A DNA stretch of 64,000 nucleotides from Zoogloeaceae bacterium (GCA_024235595.1 JACKMC010000004.1:283468-347467); one strand, 5' to 3'. Shown: positions 27,485-39,016, counted from the stretch's first letter. Numbers and translations: made by a program. Notes: generated by a model from the sequence alone, not told the origin.

Positions 27485-29590
27485 ATGACGGGTGGAATCT
27501 TCATCAGCTACAGGCGGGATGACTCGGCCGGCTACGCCGGGCGGCTCTACGACCGGCTGACCGCCCGCTTCGGCGGCGACCGCGTGTTCATGGACGTCGA
27601 AGGGATCGAACCCGGTACCGACTTCGTCCTCGCCATCGAGAAGGCGGTGGGCTCCTGCGCGGTGCTGATCGTGTTGATCGGCGACGAATGGCTGAGCGTC
27701 ACCGATGCGGCCGGCCGGCCCCGCCTCGACGACCCGAACGACTTCATCCGCCTCGAAACCGCAACCGCCCTCAAGCGCGACATCCGCGTCGTGCCGGTGC
27801 TGCTCGATGGCACGCCGATGCCGCCGACCGACGCCTTGCCCGAAGAGCTGCGAATGCTGACGCGGCGCCAGGCGGTCGAGGTCAGCCACAAGCAGTGGGA
27901 ATCCTCGACCGGCGAATTGATTCGCACCCTCGAACGCATTCTCGAGCGGCCCGCGCTCGACAAACCATCGCTGCCCGAAGCGTCCGCCACGCCTGGGGCT
28001 GCGCCCAGCGCCCCGCGCGGCGCCGCCGCAAGCGCAACGACCACGCCGGGCACGGCGGCTGGCGCCCGCCACGAGGCCAAGCGCGGCGCGCCGGCCGGCA
28101 AGCTGCTGGCTGCCGCCCTGCTGGTACTGCTGGTCGGCGGACTCGGTTGGTATTTCGGCACACAACCGCCGCGCACGCCGAGCCCGGCCACGCCACCTGC
28201 GGCGCAGAGTCCACCCGAGGTGCCCACCCCGCCGGCTGTCGCCGTGGAGCCGCCCGATGTGTCCACCCCGCCGGCCGTCGCCGAGGAGCCGCCCGCAACC
28301 GGGACGCCGAAACTGGTCGCGCTCCAGCCCAGGGTCGATTTCGGCACCACGCCGGTCGAGGGCCGGCTGTCGGGCGCGGTTCGCTTCGGCAACGAAGGCA
28401 CCGCCCCGGCTACGCTCGCGGCGCCACGGCTCGATGGCGCCGACGCGGGCAGTTTCAGGATCGTGGTGAATACCTGCGAGGGCACGCTCGCGCCGGGGCG
28501 GACCTGCGAGGTGAACCTCGGTTTCCAGCCACTCTCGCGGGGCGAGCGCAATGCGGCGCTGGTCATCGCGCTGGAGGACGGCTCCCAGCAATCGAGCGTC
28601 GCGCTGGCCGGCACCGCCTTGCCGCCTGCCCAGCCCCAGGTCCCCGATCAAGCCCCTGCCGCAGCCGCCAAGCCGGCACCAATCTCCGCGCCGCGCATCA
28701 CCAGCCTCGCTGCCCGTGCGGAGGAAGGTGGCGCGCGGATCTGCTACCGCACCAGTGGCGCGGACAGCGCCGAACTCGCGCCGTCTCCCGGGACGCTGGA
28801 CAAACCCGCCGGGGACTGTGTGCGTGTCGCCATCGATCACCCCACACGCTTCACCCTGCTGGTGACCAACCGGGGTGGCGATAGCCGCAAGAGCGTCCTC
28901 GCCAGGCCGAAGCCCGCCGCGGTCGCGGCCGCACCGCAGCCGCCGGCTGCCCCTGTCGCAGCGCCCGCAGCCCCCGCCGCGGCCGAGACGTCGAGCGAGC
29001 CGGCCAGGCTCGACAAGCGCCTGCCGGTCGCCGGCGAGCAATGGCAATACCGTACCAAGGGCAAGTGGCCCACCAGTCCCAGGCGCCTCTTCCAGGTCAC
29101 CGCCCGCGCGGTAGATGGCCAACAGGTCCAGGATCTGCTGGTGCAGACCGAGCCGCCCGCCCGCGGCCGCGGCGAAGTGCTGGGCAGCGCGGTCGCCGGC
29201 TTTGTGAACTGGAATGAAATCGGCACCGAATTCAGCCCCTACCTCGGCGCCTTCGTCCCCCTGAAGGAAGGGCGCAGCTGGCGCGGGATCCCCACGCCCG
29301 ACCAGGGCGCCTACTGGACCCAGTGGTACTCCGAAGCGAAGGTCGTGGGCCAGGAGTCGGTCAGCGTGCCGGCCGGTCGCTTCACTGCCACCAAGGTAGA
29401 GGTGTGGAGCAGCCGGCGCTCGACCGGCTCCTCCGCCGAGGCACAGCTCGAGCCGGTGCGGGTCCGCTACCTGGTGTGGTACGCGCCCGAGGCCAAGCGC
29501 TATGTGCGCATGGAGCGCAAGGTGATCTCCGCCAATGGCAGCGAAATCGAGAACGACATCTTCGAACTTGTGGCCCATTCCGGTGGCTGA
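27485..29590 (+). CDS. TIR-domain membrane protein with Pro-rich linker and Hydin-like domain
   Basis: 701 residues. TIR domain 1-155: GIFISYRRDDSAGYAGRLYD, RVFMDVEGIEPGTDF, VLIGDEWL and the Glu in DFIRLETATALKR (E91), the position of the NADase catalytic Glu in TIR effectors. A Pro/Ala linker (160-200), a single membrane helix (about 206-225), a Pro-rich repeat segment (240-272), an ASH/Hydin-like Ig domain (about 278-378; FGNEGTAPATL, CEGTLAPGRTCEV), a second Ig-like part (400-475), an Ala/Pro linker, and a C-terminal domain (505-700) with WQYRTKGKWPT and YAPEAKRYVRME. The TIR domain is thus probably cytoplasmic and the rest periplasmic. It is placed between the MoxR and VWA genes (gaps 114 and 81 bp, RBS AGGAGA). 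Function unknown; a link to NAD+ depletion defence or to the MoxR chaperone is inference. Confidence 0.85.
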   Translation: MTGGIFISYRRDDSAGYAGRLYDRLTARFGGDRVFMDVEGIEPGTDFVLAIEKAVGSCAVLIVLIGDEWLSVTDAAGRPRLDDPNDFIRLETATALKRDIRVVPVLLDGTPMPPTDALPEELRMLTRRQAVEVSHKQWESSTGELIRTLERILERPALDKPSLPEASATPGAAPSAPRGAAASATTTPGTAAGARHEAKRGAPAGKLLAAALLVLLVGGLGWYFGTQPPRTPSPATPPAAQSPPEVPTPPAVAVEPPDVSTPPAVAEEPPATGTPKLVALQPRVDFGTTPVEGRLSGAVRFGNEGTAPATLAAPRLDGADAGSFRIVVNTCEGTLAPGRTCEVNLGFQPLSRGERNAALVIALEDGSQQSSVALAGTALPPAQPQVPDQAPAAAAKPAPISAPRITSLAARAEEGGARICYRTSGADSAELAPSPGTLDKPAGDCVRVAIDHPTRFTLLVTNRGGDSRKSVLARPKPAAVAAAPQPPAAPVAAPAAPAAAETSSEPARLDKRLPVAGEQWQYRTKGKWPTSPRRLFQVTARAVDGQQVQDLLVQTEPPARGRGEVLGSAVAGFVNWNEIGTEFSPYLGAFVPLKEGRSWRGIPTPDQGAYWTQWYSEAKVVGQESVSVPAGRFTATKVEVWSSRRSTGSSAEAQLEPVRVRYLVWYAPEAKRYVRMERKVISANGSEIENDIFELVAHSGG
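28211..28288 (+). repeat. two 39-bp tandem repeats in the TIR protein linker
   Basis: Two imperfect 13-codon copies, PPEVPTPPAVAVE and PPDVSTPPAVAEE, just outside the membrane helix; a Pro-rich periplasmic spacer prone to length change. Confidence 0.75.
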
Positions 29591-29671
29591 GCCGGCACCG
29601 CGGCGTCCGGGCTCGACAAGGCAATCTCATCGGCGGCATCATGGACGTCCCCAGGCCGCCAGCCCAGAACC

Positions 29672-30859
29672 GTGCTGATCGATTTCTTTCTCCATCTCAG
29701 GGAGCATAAGCTCCCCGTCTCCACCAAGGAATTCCTGACCTTGCTGGAAGGCCTGCAGGCACGGGTGTGCGGCCACTCGATCGACGACTTCTACGTCTTC
29801 TCACGCGCCTGCCTGGTAAAGGACGAAACCCTCTACGACCGATTCGACCAGGCCTTCGGCAGCTACTTCAAGGGCGTCACCGAGATCCCCGGCCTCGAGC
29901 TCGAACTGCCCGAGGAGTGGCTGCGCGCGATGATGAAGCGCCATCTCACGCCCGAGCAGAAAGCCGCGCTCGAGAAACTGGGCTGGGACAAGCTCATGGA
30001 AGAGTTCCAGAAGCGGCTCGAGGAACAAAAAGGCCGCCATGAGGGTGGCAGCAAATGGATCGGCAGCGGTGGCAGCTCGCCGTTCGGCAACAGCGGCTAT
30101 CATCCCGAGGGCATCCGCGTGGGCGGCCCGTCGGCCGGCAACCGCACCGCGGTCAAGGTCTGGGAGCAACGCGAGTACCGCAACCTCGACGACACCGTCG
30201 AGCTCGGCACCCGCAATATCAAGGTCGCACTGCGGCGCCTGCGGCGCTTTGCGCGCAGCGGCGCGGCCGAAGAGCTCGACCTCGACGGCACCATCGCCGC
30301 CACCGCCCGCAATGCCGGCTGGCTGGACCTGCTGATGCGTCCCGAGCGCCACAACTCGGTCAAGGTGTTGATGTTCTTCGACGTCGGCGGCTCGATGGAC
30401 GATCACATCAAGGTCTGCGAAGAGCTGTTCTCGGCCTGCCGCTCCGAGTTCAAGCACCTCGAGTACTACTACTTCCACAACTGCGTCTACGACTGGGTGT
30501 GGAAGGACAGCCACCTGCGCCACAAGGAGCGGATCTCCACCCTGGACGTGATCCACCGCTATGGCGGCGACTACAAGCTGATCTTCGTCGGCGACGCGAC
30601 CATGAGCCCCTACGAGATCATCCACCAGCGCGGCGCCATCGATTACGCCAACGAGGAGCCCGGTGCGGTGTGGTTGCGGCGCCTGCTGGACGCCTACCCC
30701 GCGGCGGCCTGGCTGAATCCCGAGCCCGAGCGGCTGTGGGAGTACCGCCACTCGATCCGCATCGTCCGCGACCTGGCCGGCGAGCGCATGTATCCGCTCA
30801 CCATCGACGGGCTCGGCCGCGCGATCCGCCAGCTCTCGCGCAGCCAGCGCGGTAGCTGA
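29672..30859 (+). CDS. CoxE-like VWA domain protein, partner of MoxR ATPase
   Basis: 395 residues, GTG start fixed by the family N-terminus MLIDFFLHLREHKLPVSTKE. The VWA MIDAS reads MFFDVGGSMDDHI (D-x-G-x-S, close to the D-x-S-x-S consensus), followed by HLEYYYFHNCVYDWVW and LIFVGDATMSPYEI. CoxE-like proteins work with MoxR ATPases in assembly or remodelling of protein complexes, e.g. in CO dehydrogenase. Co-directional with the MoxR and TIR genes, most likely one operon. No obvious substrate enzyme gene is adjacent. Confidence 0.9.
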   Translation: MLIDFFLHLREHKLPVSTKEFLTLLEGLQARVCGHSIDDFYVFSRACLVKDETLYDRFDQAFGSYFKGVTEIPGLELELPEEWLRAMMKRHLTPEQKAALEKLGWDKLMEEFQKRLEEQKGRHEGGSKWIGSGGSSPFGNSGYHPEGIRVGGPSAGNRTAVKVWEQREYRNLDDTVELGTRNIKVALRRLRRFARSGAAEELDLDGTIAATARNAGWLDLLMRPERHNSVKVLMFFDVGGSMDDHIKVCEELFSACRSEFKHLEYYYFHNCVYDWVWKDSHLRHKERISTLDVIHRYGGDYKLIFVGDATMSPYEIIHQRGAIDYANEEPGAVWLRRLLDAYPAAAWLNPEPERLWEYRHSIRIVRDLAGERMYPLTIDGLGRAIRQLSRSQRGS

Positions 30860-30871
30860 AGGTCCGTCGCC

Positions 30872-31645
30872 TCAGGCCGGCAGCCGGTAGTTGTCCTGCG
30901 CCACCAGGTCGATGCCGCACTCGAGCTTCTCGAACCAGTCGAGAAAGCGCCCCACCATCTCGCGGCCCTCGAAACGGCACCCGTGCTGGGGCACGATCAT
31001 CCTGACGTCGAGCTGCCGCACCATGTTCACCCACAGCCGGCAGACCTTGTTCGAGACCATGATGCGGCGATGAAAGCCGAGCATCATCTGCAGGTGCTCG
31101 TCGAAGTCGCGCACGGGTTTCGCCGCCTCCAGGTGATCGACCAGGGAGGCGCCGACGTCGCCGGTGAACAGGATCTTCGAGCGCGGGTCGTAGAAGTGGA
31201 AGTTGCCTTCCGCGTGCAGGAAATGAGCCGGAATCGCGATGATCTTCGCCTGCCCGAGACCGATCGCCATGCCGCCGTCGGGAATACCGACGATTCGCGC
31301 CGAATAATCCTTGCCGGTCGTGAAATGGGGGATGAAGCGGGTCCACAGGCGCGAGATCATGACCTTGCAATGCGAGGTCACCATCCACTTGTTGAGCGAG
31401 GAGATGATGTCGGGGTCGGCATGCGAGGCGAGGATGTAGTCGAGCTGGCGCGATGGCATGAAGCGCTGCATTCCCATCAACAGGCCCGAATGCGTCATGT
31501 TGCCGCCCGGGTCCAGCAAGGCGCCGTGGCCGTCATCGACGATGAGGAACTGGTTGCACTGGATCGCGTGATCCAGGCCCTCGTCGACCAGATCGTAGAA
31601 CGCAACGCAGACATGCGTACCGTCGTTGTAGAGCTCCTCAGCCAT
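30872..31645 (-). CDS. MBL-fold hydrolase (oxygen-sensor/FprA N-domain type)
   Basis: 257 residues. NQFLIVDDGHGALLDPGGN, then SHADPDIISSLNKW (H-x-D-x-D type metal motif), HFLHAEGNFHFYDP, LFTGDVGASL and the last ligand region IVPQHGCRFEG. This is the metallo-beta-lactamase domain found in flavodiiron proteins and in the ODP oxygen-sensing family, without the flavodoxin half, so a diiron site and O2 or NO-related role are possible. Convergent with the VWA gene (12 bp). Confidence 0.85.
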   Translation of the reverse strand: MAEELYNDGTHVCVAFYDLVDEGLDHAIQCNQFLIVDDGHGALLDPGGNMTHSGLLMGMQRFMPSRQLDYILASHADPDIISSLNKWMVTSHCKVMISRLWTRFIPHFTTGKDYSARIVGIPDGGMAIGLGQAKIIAIPAHFLHAEGNFHFYDPRSKILFTGDVGASLVDHLEAAKPVRDFDEHLQMMLGFHRRIMVSNKVCRLWVNMVRQLDVRMIVPQHGCRFEGREMVGRFLDWFEKLECGIDLVAQDNYRLPA

Positions 31646-31795
31646 GCATGTCTCTCCGCAGCCGGCCCACAGGCAAGCCCCTCAATTGCCCCCGGCGGGC
31701 GCATCAAGGGTCGTATACGGCCGATCGCGGGCAAATTTTAGTGACGTGCGCGCCGCCAACGCGGGCATGCGGCCATGACCGGGGCCTGCCAGCGC

Positions 31796-32305
31796 CTATT
31801 CGGTGAAAGGCAGCGGTTGCATTCCGAAGCCTTCGTCGAGGCTCTGGATCTGGGCGATCACCACATCGAGCTCGCTCTGAAGACACACCAGCGCCTCCCT
31901 GTCGAGCCGCCGCAGCGCCTCGGGCAGCACGCCGCGCGCCGGCGACGGTGCGCGTTCGAGAAGCGCGAGCCCCTCGGCGGTCGGGTACAGCCTCACCACC
32001 CGCTGGTCCGCGCTGCCGCGCTCACGGCGGATCAAGCCGGAGGTCTCGAGCTTGTCCACCATGTTCGAGGCGGTCGACTGATGCAAGGCCATGCAGCGTG
32101 CCAGCTCACCGACCTTGAGGCCGGGCACTTCCGCCAGTTCCTGCAGCGCCCACAACTGCGCGCCGGTCACGCCGCTTTGCCGCTCGACCCACTGCGAATG
32201 ACGTTGGGCGGTGCGGATCAGTACCCGAAATCGTTGCAAGACCGAAAGGGGCGTCACCTTGCCGGGGCTCGACTGAGCCACTTTTTCGCCGCTGTGGGAA
32301 GACAT
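31796..32305 (-). CDS. MarR-family transcriptional regulator
   Basis: 169 residues. Winged helix with VERQSGVTGAQLWALQELAE, LKVGELARCMALHQSTASNM and VDKLETSGLIRRERGSAD in the MarR arrangement. Divergent from the ClC transporter gene across about 230 bp, the usual place for a MarR operator; no clean palindrome was found there. Whether it controls the transporter is inference. Confidence 0.9.
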   Translation of the reverse strand: MSSHSGEKVAQSSPGKVTPLSVLQRFRVLIRTAQRHSQWVERQSGVTGAQLWALQELAEVPGLKVGELARCMALHQSTASNMVDKLETSGLIRRERGSADQRVVRLYPTAEGLALLERAPSPARGVLPEALRRLDREALVCLQSELDVVIAQIQSLDEGFGMQPLPFTE

Positions 32306-32537
32306 CTCTATGCTCCAAACTGGATTGGCCAGAACATTCTCTGACAGAAAACCGGGCGTCGTCGAAGCCCGTGACGACGGTTGCGCATTTTAAGGTCTGC
32401 ACCCGTGTCGCGGCGCAGAATCGACGAAACAAAAACCGCCACGCCTCCTCACAGCCGAAAGCCGCGGCCGCGCTCGTGTTAACATGCCGGTTCGAATCGC
32501 ACAGGCAGACGGAGACGCGGCCGCAGGGCCGACCCAC

Positions 32538-34067
32538 ATGGAGCCCTCAGCCCCCTCGCAGGCAGACGAGTCCGCAAGCTCGAAGACATTGCGCCAACTT
32601 GCCCGCGGAGGCCGCCGCTATGCCCTGCCCTGGCTCTCGCTCGGGCGCTGGCGTCGACGCATGCTGTTGGTTGGTGCGGCCCTGCTCGCCGGCTTCATCT
32701 GTATCGTCTTCGCGGTCAGCGCCGACCTCGCGATTCATGCCCATCAGCAACTGATGGCGATCTCCCCTTTCCTGACCTTGCTGGTTGCGCCCGCGGGCTT
32801 CGCCCTGATGGCATGGATCTGCCGCCGATACTTCCCCGGCGCGCAAGGCAGCGGCATCCCCCAGGCGATCGCCGCTTCGATCTCGGACGATCACCGCGCA
32901 CGCAGCAAGCTGCTGTCGGCGAGAATCGCTTTCGGCAAGGTATTGCTGACCCTCGGCGCCTTGCTCTCGGGCGCCGCGGTCGGCCGCGAAGGCCCATCGG
33001 TGCAGGTCGGCGCCTCGATACTCCACACCCTGGCGGGCAAGCGCTTCGGTCGCATCGCACCGACGCGCGACCTCATCGTGGCCGGCGGCGCGGCGGGCAT
33101 CGCGGCGGCCTTCAACACCCCGCTGGGTGGCATCATGTTCGCGATCGAGGAGCTCTCGCGCCATCGCCCCTTCATTGCCAACAGCACGACCCTCATCGCC
33201 GTGATCTTCGCGGGTCTGATATCGCTCGCCACCCTTGGCAACTACACCTACTTCGGCATCACCCAGGCAGCGCTCGACTGGCCCGACGGTATCTGGCCGG
33301 TGCTCCTCTGCGGGGCCGCAGGCGGGCTCGGTGGCGGCCTCTTCTCCCGCCTGCTGCTCGCCACCACCCGTGCGCTGCCGGGCCGCCTCGGCGTTTTCGC
33401 CAAAGCGCACCCGATTCGGCTGGCCGCCGCCTGCGGTCTGGGCACGGCGCTCATCGGCCTGGCGACCGGCGGCCTCACCTACGGCACCGGCTACACCGAA
33501 TCGAAAGCCGCCCTCGAGGGCATTTCAGAGTTGCCCTTCTATTACGGCGTTGCCAAGGCGGCCACGGTGCTGCTGGCCTTCCTGAGCGGCATCCCCGGCG
33601 GCGTGTTCGCGCCCGCGCTCGCGGTCGGTGCAGGTATCGGCAGCAACATCGCTTCGTTCATGCCGGTCGAACACGGCTCGGCACTGCTCGCCCTTGGCAT
33701 GGTGGCCTTCCTCTCCGGCATGACGCAATCGCCGATCACCTCCTTCGTGCTGGTCATGGAGATGACCGCCAACCACCAGTTCCTGATTCCGCTCATGGCC
33801 GCATCGGTGATCGCGCACGGTTTTTCCAAATCGGTCGCGCCGATTCCCCTCTACGACGCGATCGCCTACGGCATGCTGCGAAAACTCCACCCGCATCGTG
33901 CGACGCCAGAACACCTCAGCGACGAGGAACGGCTCGAGGCCGAGTTGGCCGCCGAGGATGCCCGCGCAGCAACGAACAGCAACCCCGCCGGCACCAGCAC
34001 GCCGGTGTCCGAGAAGCCTGTAGCCGAAAAGCCGGCGTCCGGGAAGCCGGCACCCGAAAAACCCTGA
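32538..34067 (+). CDS. ClC-type chloride/proton antiporter
   Basis: About 509 residues from ATG 32538 (an upstream ATG at 32484 lacks an RBS and is the alternative). ClC signatures: PGAQGSGIPQAIAA, GREGPSVQVGASI with the gating Glu, FNTPLGGIMFAIEEL with the inner proton-Glu, and PLYDAIAYG with the Tyr gate, so Cl-/H+ exchange is expected rather than a channel. No CBS domains. The C-terminal tail carries a short imperfect array of xEKP units (SEKPVAEKPASGKPAPEKP). Role probably in acid tolerance or ion balance. Confidence 0.92.
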   Translation: MEPSAPSQADESASSKTLRQLARGGRRYALPWLSLGRWRRRMLLVGAALLAGFICIVFAVSADLAIHAHQQLMAISPFLTLLVAPAGFALMAWICRRYFPGAQGSGIPQAIAASISDDHRARSKLLSARIAFGKVLLTLGALLSGAAVGREGPSVQVGASILHTLAGKRFGRIAPTRDLIVAGGAAGIAAAFNTPLGGIMFAIEELSRHRPFIANSTTLIAVIFAGLISLATLGNYTYFGITQAALDWPDGIWPVLLCGAAGGLGGGLFSRLLLATTRALPGRLGVFAKAHPIRLAAACGLGTALIGLATGGLTYGTGYTESKAALEGISELPFYYGVAKAATVLLAFLSGIPGGVFAPALAVGAGIGSNIASFMPVEHGSALLALGMVAFLSGMTQSPITSFVLVMEMTANHQFLIPLMAASVIAHGFSKSVAPIPLYDAIAYGMLRKLHPHRATPEHLSDEERLEAELAAEDARAATNSNPAGTSTPVSEKPVAEKPASGKPAPEKP

Positions 34068-34221
34068 CGCAGCCGCGAGCGCCCGCTGGGCCGCATCGCC
34101 CTGCGGCCTTGCCATGCTGGCGCTGGCCACCAGCCTCGATGGCCGGGCCGGGCTAGCGACCTTTGCCGCACCGCTGCAGCAGCCGCGACGACGAAACACG
34201 AAGCGCCCTTGCAGGAGACTG

Positions 34222-34256
34222 AAAAACGAACGGCGCCCGCTCGGGCGCCGTTCGTT
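34222..34256 (-). terminator. Rho-independent terminator of htpG
   Basis: Perfect 15-bp stem (34225-34239 with 34242-34256, 2-nt loop) with a run of A at 34222-34226 that reads as a T tract on the minus strand, 18 bp past the htpG stop at 34274. It could also end the plus-strand ClC transcript. Confidence 0.85.
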
Positions 34257-34273
34257 CATCGAGAGGCTGCGGT

Positions 34274-36229
<1,956 letters not shown>

Positions 36230-36309
36230 CGGGATCGTCTCCGTTGTTGCAAGGTAACGCCGACGATATGGGGGCCGACCGCCCCGGTTTCAAGTGGGCC
36301 GCACCGGGC

Positions 36310-37941
36310 TCAGTAGCGGAAGCGTCCTACGACCTCGTTGAGGCTGGAGGACAGGACCTCGAGATCATCGACGGAATTGGCCGCATCCAGCATCGCGCTG
36401 CTCGTGCCATCTACCATCTGGGCAATCTGCTCGACCTGTTGGGCAATCGCGTTGCTGGCTGCGCTCTGTTCCTTGGTCGCATCCGCGACGTCGCGGATTC
36501 TGTCCAGCGCCACACCCGCGCCGACCCGAATCTCGCGCAGCGAGTCGGCCGCATCGTGCATCTGGGCTACACCGCTATCAACCTGGGCCGAGACCGAGCT
36601 CATGGCATCGACCGCACCGCTGGTATCCTTCTGGATCCCCTTGATCATATCCTCGATCTGCACCGTCGCCCCGGCCGTACGCTCGGCCAGACCGCGAACC
36701 TCGTCGGCGACCACCGCAAAGCCGCGGCCCTGCTCGCCGGCGCGCGCAGCCTCGATGGCGGCATTGAGCGCCAGCAGGTTGGTCTGGGCAGCAATCTCCT
36801 TGATCACATTTGCGATCGACCCGATCTCCCTGGCCCTGCCGACGAGCTCCTGGATTCTTTGCGAGGCGCTACCCACGGTCTGGGCGATGCGCGTCATTTC
36901 ATCGGCAGCCTCGGCGGTCTTCTCCTCGCCCTTCTCGGCAAGAGCCGCCGCAGCAGAGGAATTGGTGGCGGTGTCGCGCGCGCTGTCGGAAATGTGATTG
37001 ATGCTTACGGTCATCTCTTCGACGCCCGCGGCGATCGCCGAAGTGGCATCGGACTGGTTCTGCGCCCGCTCCGCCACGCCGCGCGCCACGCCTGCGAGCG
37101 CGCTGGCGCTCGCCTTCAGCGCCTCGGCATTGCGTCCCACCTCTGTCATCATGCTTCGCAACTGCGCAAGCGTAGTCGCAAGCGTGCCCAGCAGGCTGTC
37201 CGCGCCACCCTTGTTGTCGATCGCGGCACGGAGATTTCCCTGCGCAAGCTCGCGCATGGCCGCAACCGCATCGGCCGGCTCGCCGCCAAGCTGTCGCAGC
37301 ACACTTCGCACGACCAGCAGCGAAACGAGAGCCATCGCCAGGAGGACCGCAAAGGCCACCATGGAGGTCATGGCGAGCCCTGCAGAAAAGGCCTCCTCGA
37401 CCTCGGTGAGGTAGACCCCGGCACCATAGGCCCAGCCCCACGGCTTGAACGCCTTGACCGAGGAGTGCTTGCGCTCGGGCTCGCCACCGGCCGTGCGCGG
37501 CCACACATAGTCGAGTTCGGCCGCTTTACCGCTACGCGCGACCTCGGCGATCCTGTCGAAAAGGGGGAAACCCTCCGGATCGGTCAGACCCGCCATGGAC
37601 TTGCCTTCCGTTTCCGGCTTCATCGGCGAGAGCAGGGCCGTGGCATGGCTGTCGAAAACGAAGACATAGTTCTTGCCGTCCTCGAACCGCAGATTGCGCA
37701 GCAACTCGAGCGCCCGCTGCTGCGCTTCATCGCGGCTCATTGCGCCGCTGCTCTGAAGCCCGTAGAAATGCTTGAATACGGAATCCGTGGCCGTTACCAC
37801 GTCATTGACCCGGCGCATCTCGGAATCCACCAACTGGCCATGCGACGTCCACAAGGATGCAGCACCCAGCACGACAAGGCCGGCTACCGAGACGATTGCC
37901 ATCAATCCAAGCCGACTGGCCAATCTCATTCGTTCTAGCAT
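36310..37941 (-). CDS. methyl-accepting chemotaxis protein with single Cache sensor
   Basis: 543 residues from ATG 37941 (GGGGA 8 nt upstream); the frame extends 91 codons further without protein character. Order: membrane helix (about 10-30), periplasmic sCache_2 sensor (about 35-190; YVFVFDSHATALLSPMKP, WGWAYGAGVYLTEVEE), second helix, HAMP, and the MCP signalling hairpin with NLLALNAAIEAARAGEQGRG. No C-terminal pentapeptide for CheR. Cache_2 receptors often bind small organic acids, but the ligand here is not predictable. Confidence 0.93.
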   Translation of the reverse strand: MLERMRLASRLGLMAIVSVAGLVVLGAASLWTSHGQLVDSEMRRVNDVVTATDSVFKHFYGLQSSGAMSRDEAQQRALELLRNLRFEDGKNYVFVFDSHATALLSPMKPETEGKSMAGLTDPEGFPLFDRIAEVARSGKAAELDYVWPRTAGGEPERKHSSVKAFKPWGWAYGAGVYLTEVEEAFSAGLAMTSMVAFAVLLAMALVSLLVVRSVLRQLGGEPADAVAAMRELAQGNLRAAIDNKGGADSLLGTLATTLAQLRSMMTEVGRNAEALKASASALAGVARGVAERAQNQSDATSAIAAGVEEMTVSINHISDSARDTATNSSAAAALAEKGEEKTAEAADEMTRIAQTVGSASQRIQELVGRAREIGSIANVIKEIAAQTNLLALNAAIEAARAGEQGRGFAVVADEVRGLAERTAGATVQIEDMIKGIQKDTSGAVDAMSSVSAQVDSGVAQMHDAADSLREIRVGAGVALDRIRDVADATKEQSAASNAIAQQVEQIAQMVDGTSSAMLDAANSVDDLEVLSSSLNEVVGRFRY

Positions 37942-38394
37942 TGCTATTCCCCAATTGGACAAGCCGTGCCCGGCTGCGGACGCTCCCCCGGAAGTGACCG
38001 TCGGCGACTTGTCATCCGAGACATCGGCCAGGCGATGGGGAACTTTAGCTGGCGGGTGAGAAACGGACGCGGGTCTCCCTGGGCATGCGGACTTCCAGTC
38101 ACGGCAGGGGCTGTCTCGCGTTGCCGACTCGTCGATACCGATCCACCGACGGCCTGCCTTCGGATAGCGGTGTGGCCAGGCGAGTGTCCTGGCTGCGCTT
38201 GATATATCCCGCACCGGCCACGGGCTGCGCGCCGGGGATGAGGAGCGTCACCAGGAAGGGGCGGCGCTCGCCCCGGCAGATGATGGTGCGCCTCTGCGCC
38301 GCCGGAGAAGGCGATCGGGGGCTGGATTTCGCAGGGAGCCAGGAGTTTCTCGCCCTCCCGCGAGGAGGGCGACGCTACCGCAAGGCGGCCTGCG
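37942..38394. other. gene-free stretch between MCP and greB
   Basis: No supported gene. Near the greB end is a perfect 8-bp hairpin (38351-38358 with 38364-38371, 5-nt loop), 24 bp past the greB stop on the minus strand but without a T run, possibly its transcript end. The MCP promoter should lie in the left part; no clear hexamers seen. Confidence 0.4.
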
Positions 38395-38943
38395 TCAGGT
38401 GTACCTGATCTCGAGCACCTCGATTTCGCGCAGCCCGGAGGGGCTGGCAAAGCGCACCACGTCGCCCTCGCGCGCCTTGAGCAGCGCCCGCGCCAGCGGC
38501 GAGATCCAGCTTATCAGGCCCTCGCTGGCGTTGGCCTCGTCGACGCCGACGATCTGGTAGGTCTGCTCGGTTTCACCTTCGTCGTCCGAGATCACCACCG
38601 TCGCGCCGAAGAACACCTGGTCAAGGTTCTGCTGCTCCGCGGGGTCGACCACGCAGGCGTTCTCGAGACGCTTGATGAGGAAGCGGATGCGCCGGTCGAT
38701 CTCGCGCAGCCGCTTCTTGCCATAGATGTAGTCACCGTTCTCGGAGCGGTCGCCGTTCGAGGCCGCCCAGGCCACCGTCTCGACCAGCTTCGGGCGCTCG
38801 CTGCGCACCAGCGTGTCGAGCTCGGCCTTGATCGCGAGCCAGCCACGCCGGGTCATGTAGATGGGGCCGCCGGCGGCCGGCCCGGCCGGCGCCTGCGGGG
38901 AATCGTCGTCCTCGTCGGACGCCTTGACGAATGCCTTGCTCAC
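38395..38943 (-). CDS. greB: transcription elongation factor GreB
   Basis: 182 residues with a GTG start (AGGAGCGGC just before it). After a 25-residue acidic N-terminal extension comes the coiled coil with the acidic tip in NGDRSENGDYIYGKKRL and the C-terminal FKBP-like domain (VVISDDEGETEQTYQIVGVD, ISWISPLARALL). It rescues backtracked RNA polymerase by transcript cleavage. The KKRLREIDRRIRFL pattern fits GreB rather than GreA. Confidence 0.94.
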   Translation of the reverse strand: MSKAFVKASDEDDDSPQAPAGPAAGGPIYMTRRGWLAIKAELDTLVRSERPKLVETVAWAASNGDRSENGDYIYGKKRLREIDRRIRFLIKRLENACVVDPAEQQNLDQVFFGATVVISDDEGETEQTYQIVGVDEANASEGLISWISPLARALLKAREGDVVRFASPSGLREIEVLEIRYT

Positions 38944-39016
38944 GCCGCTCCTGTCATGAAAATGGGAATCAGGCGCCCGATCCTAGTCCGTCAGCTTATC
39001 CGCCACAAGCACCGCT

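Noticed and set aside
38281..38360. B12-box-like string (GAGCCAGGAG) suggesting a cobalamin riboswitch between MCP and greB
   Set aside because: The other conserved parts of the riboswitch are missing, and neither flanking gene is B12 related.
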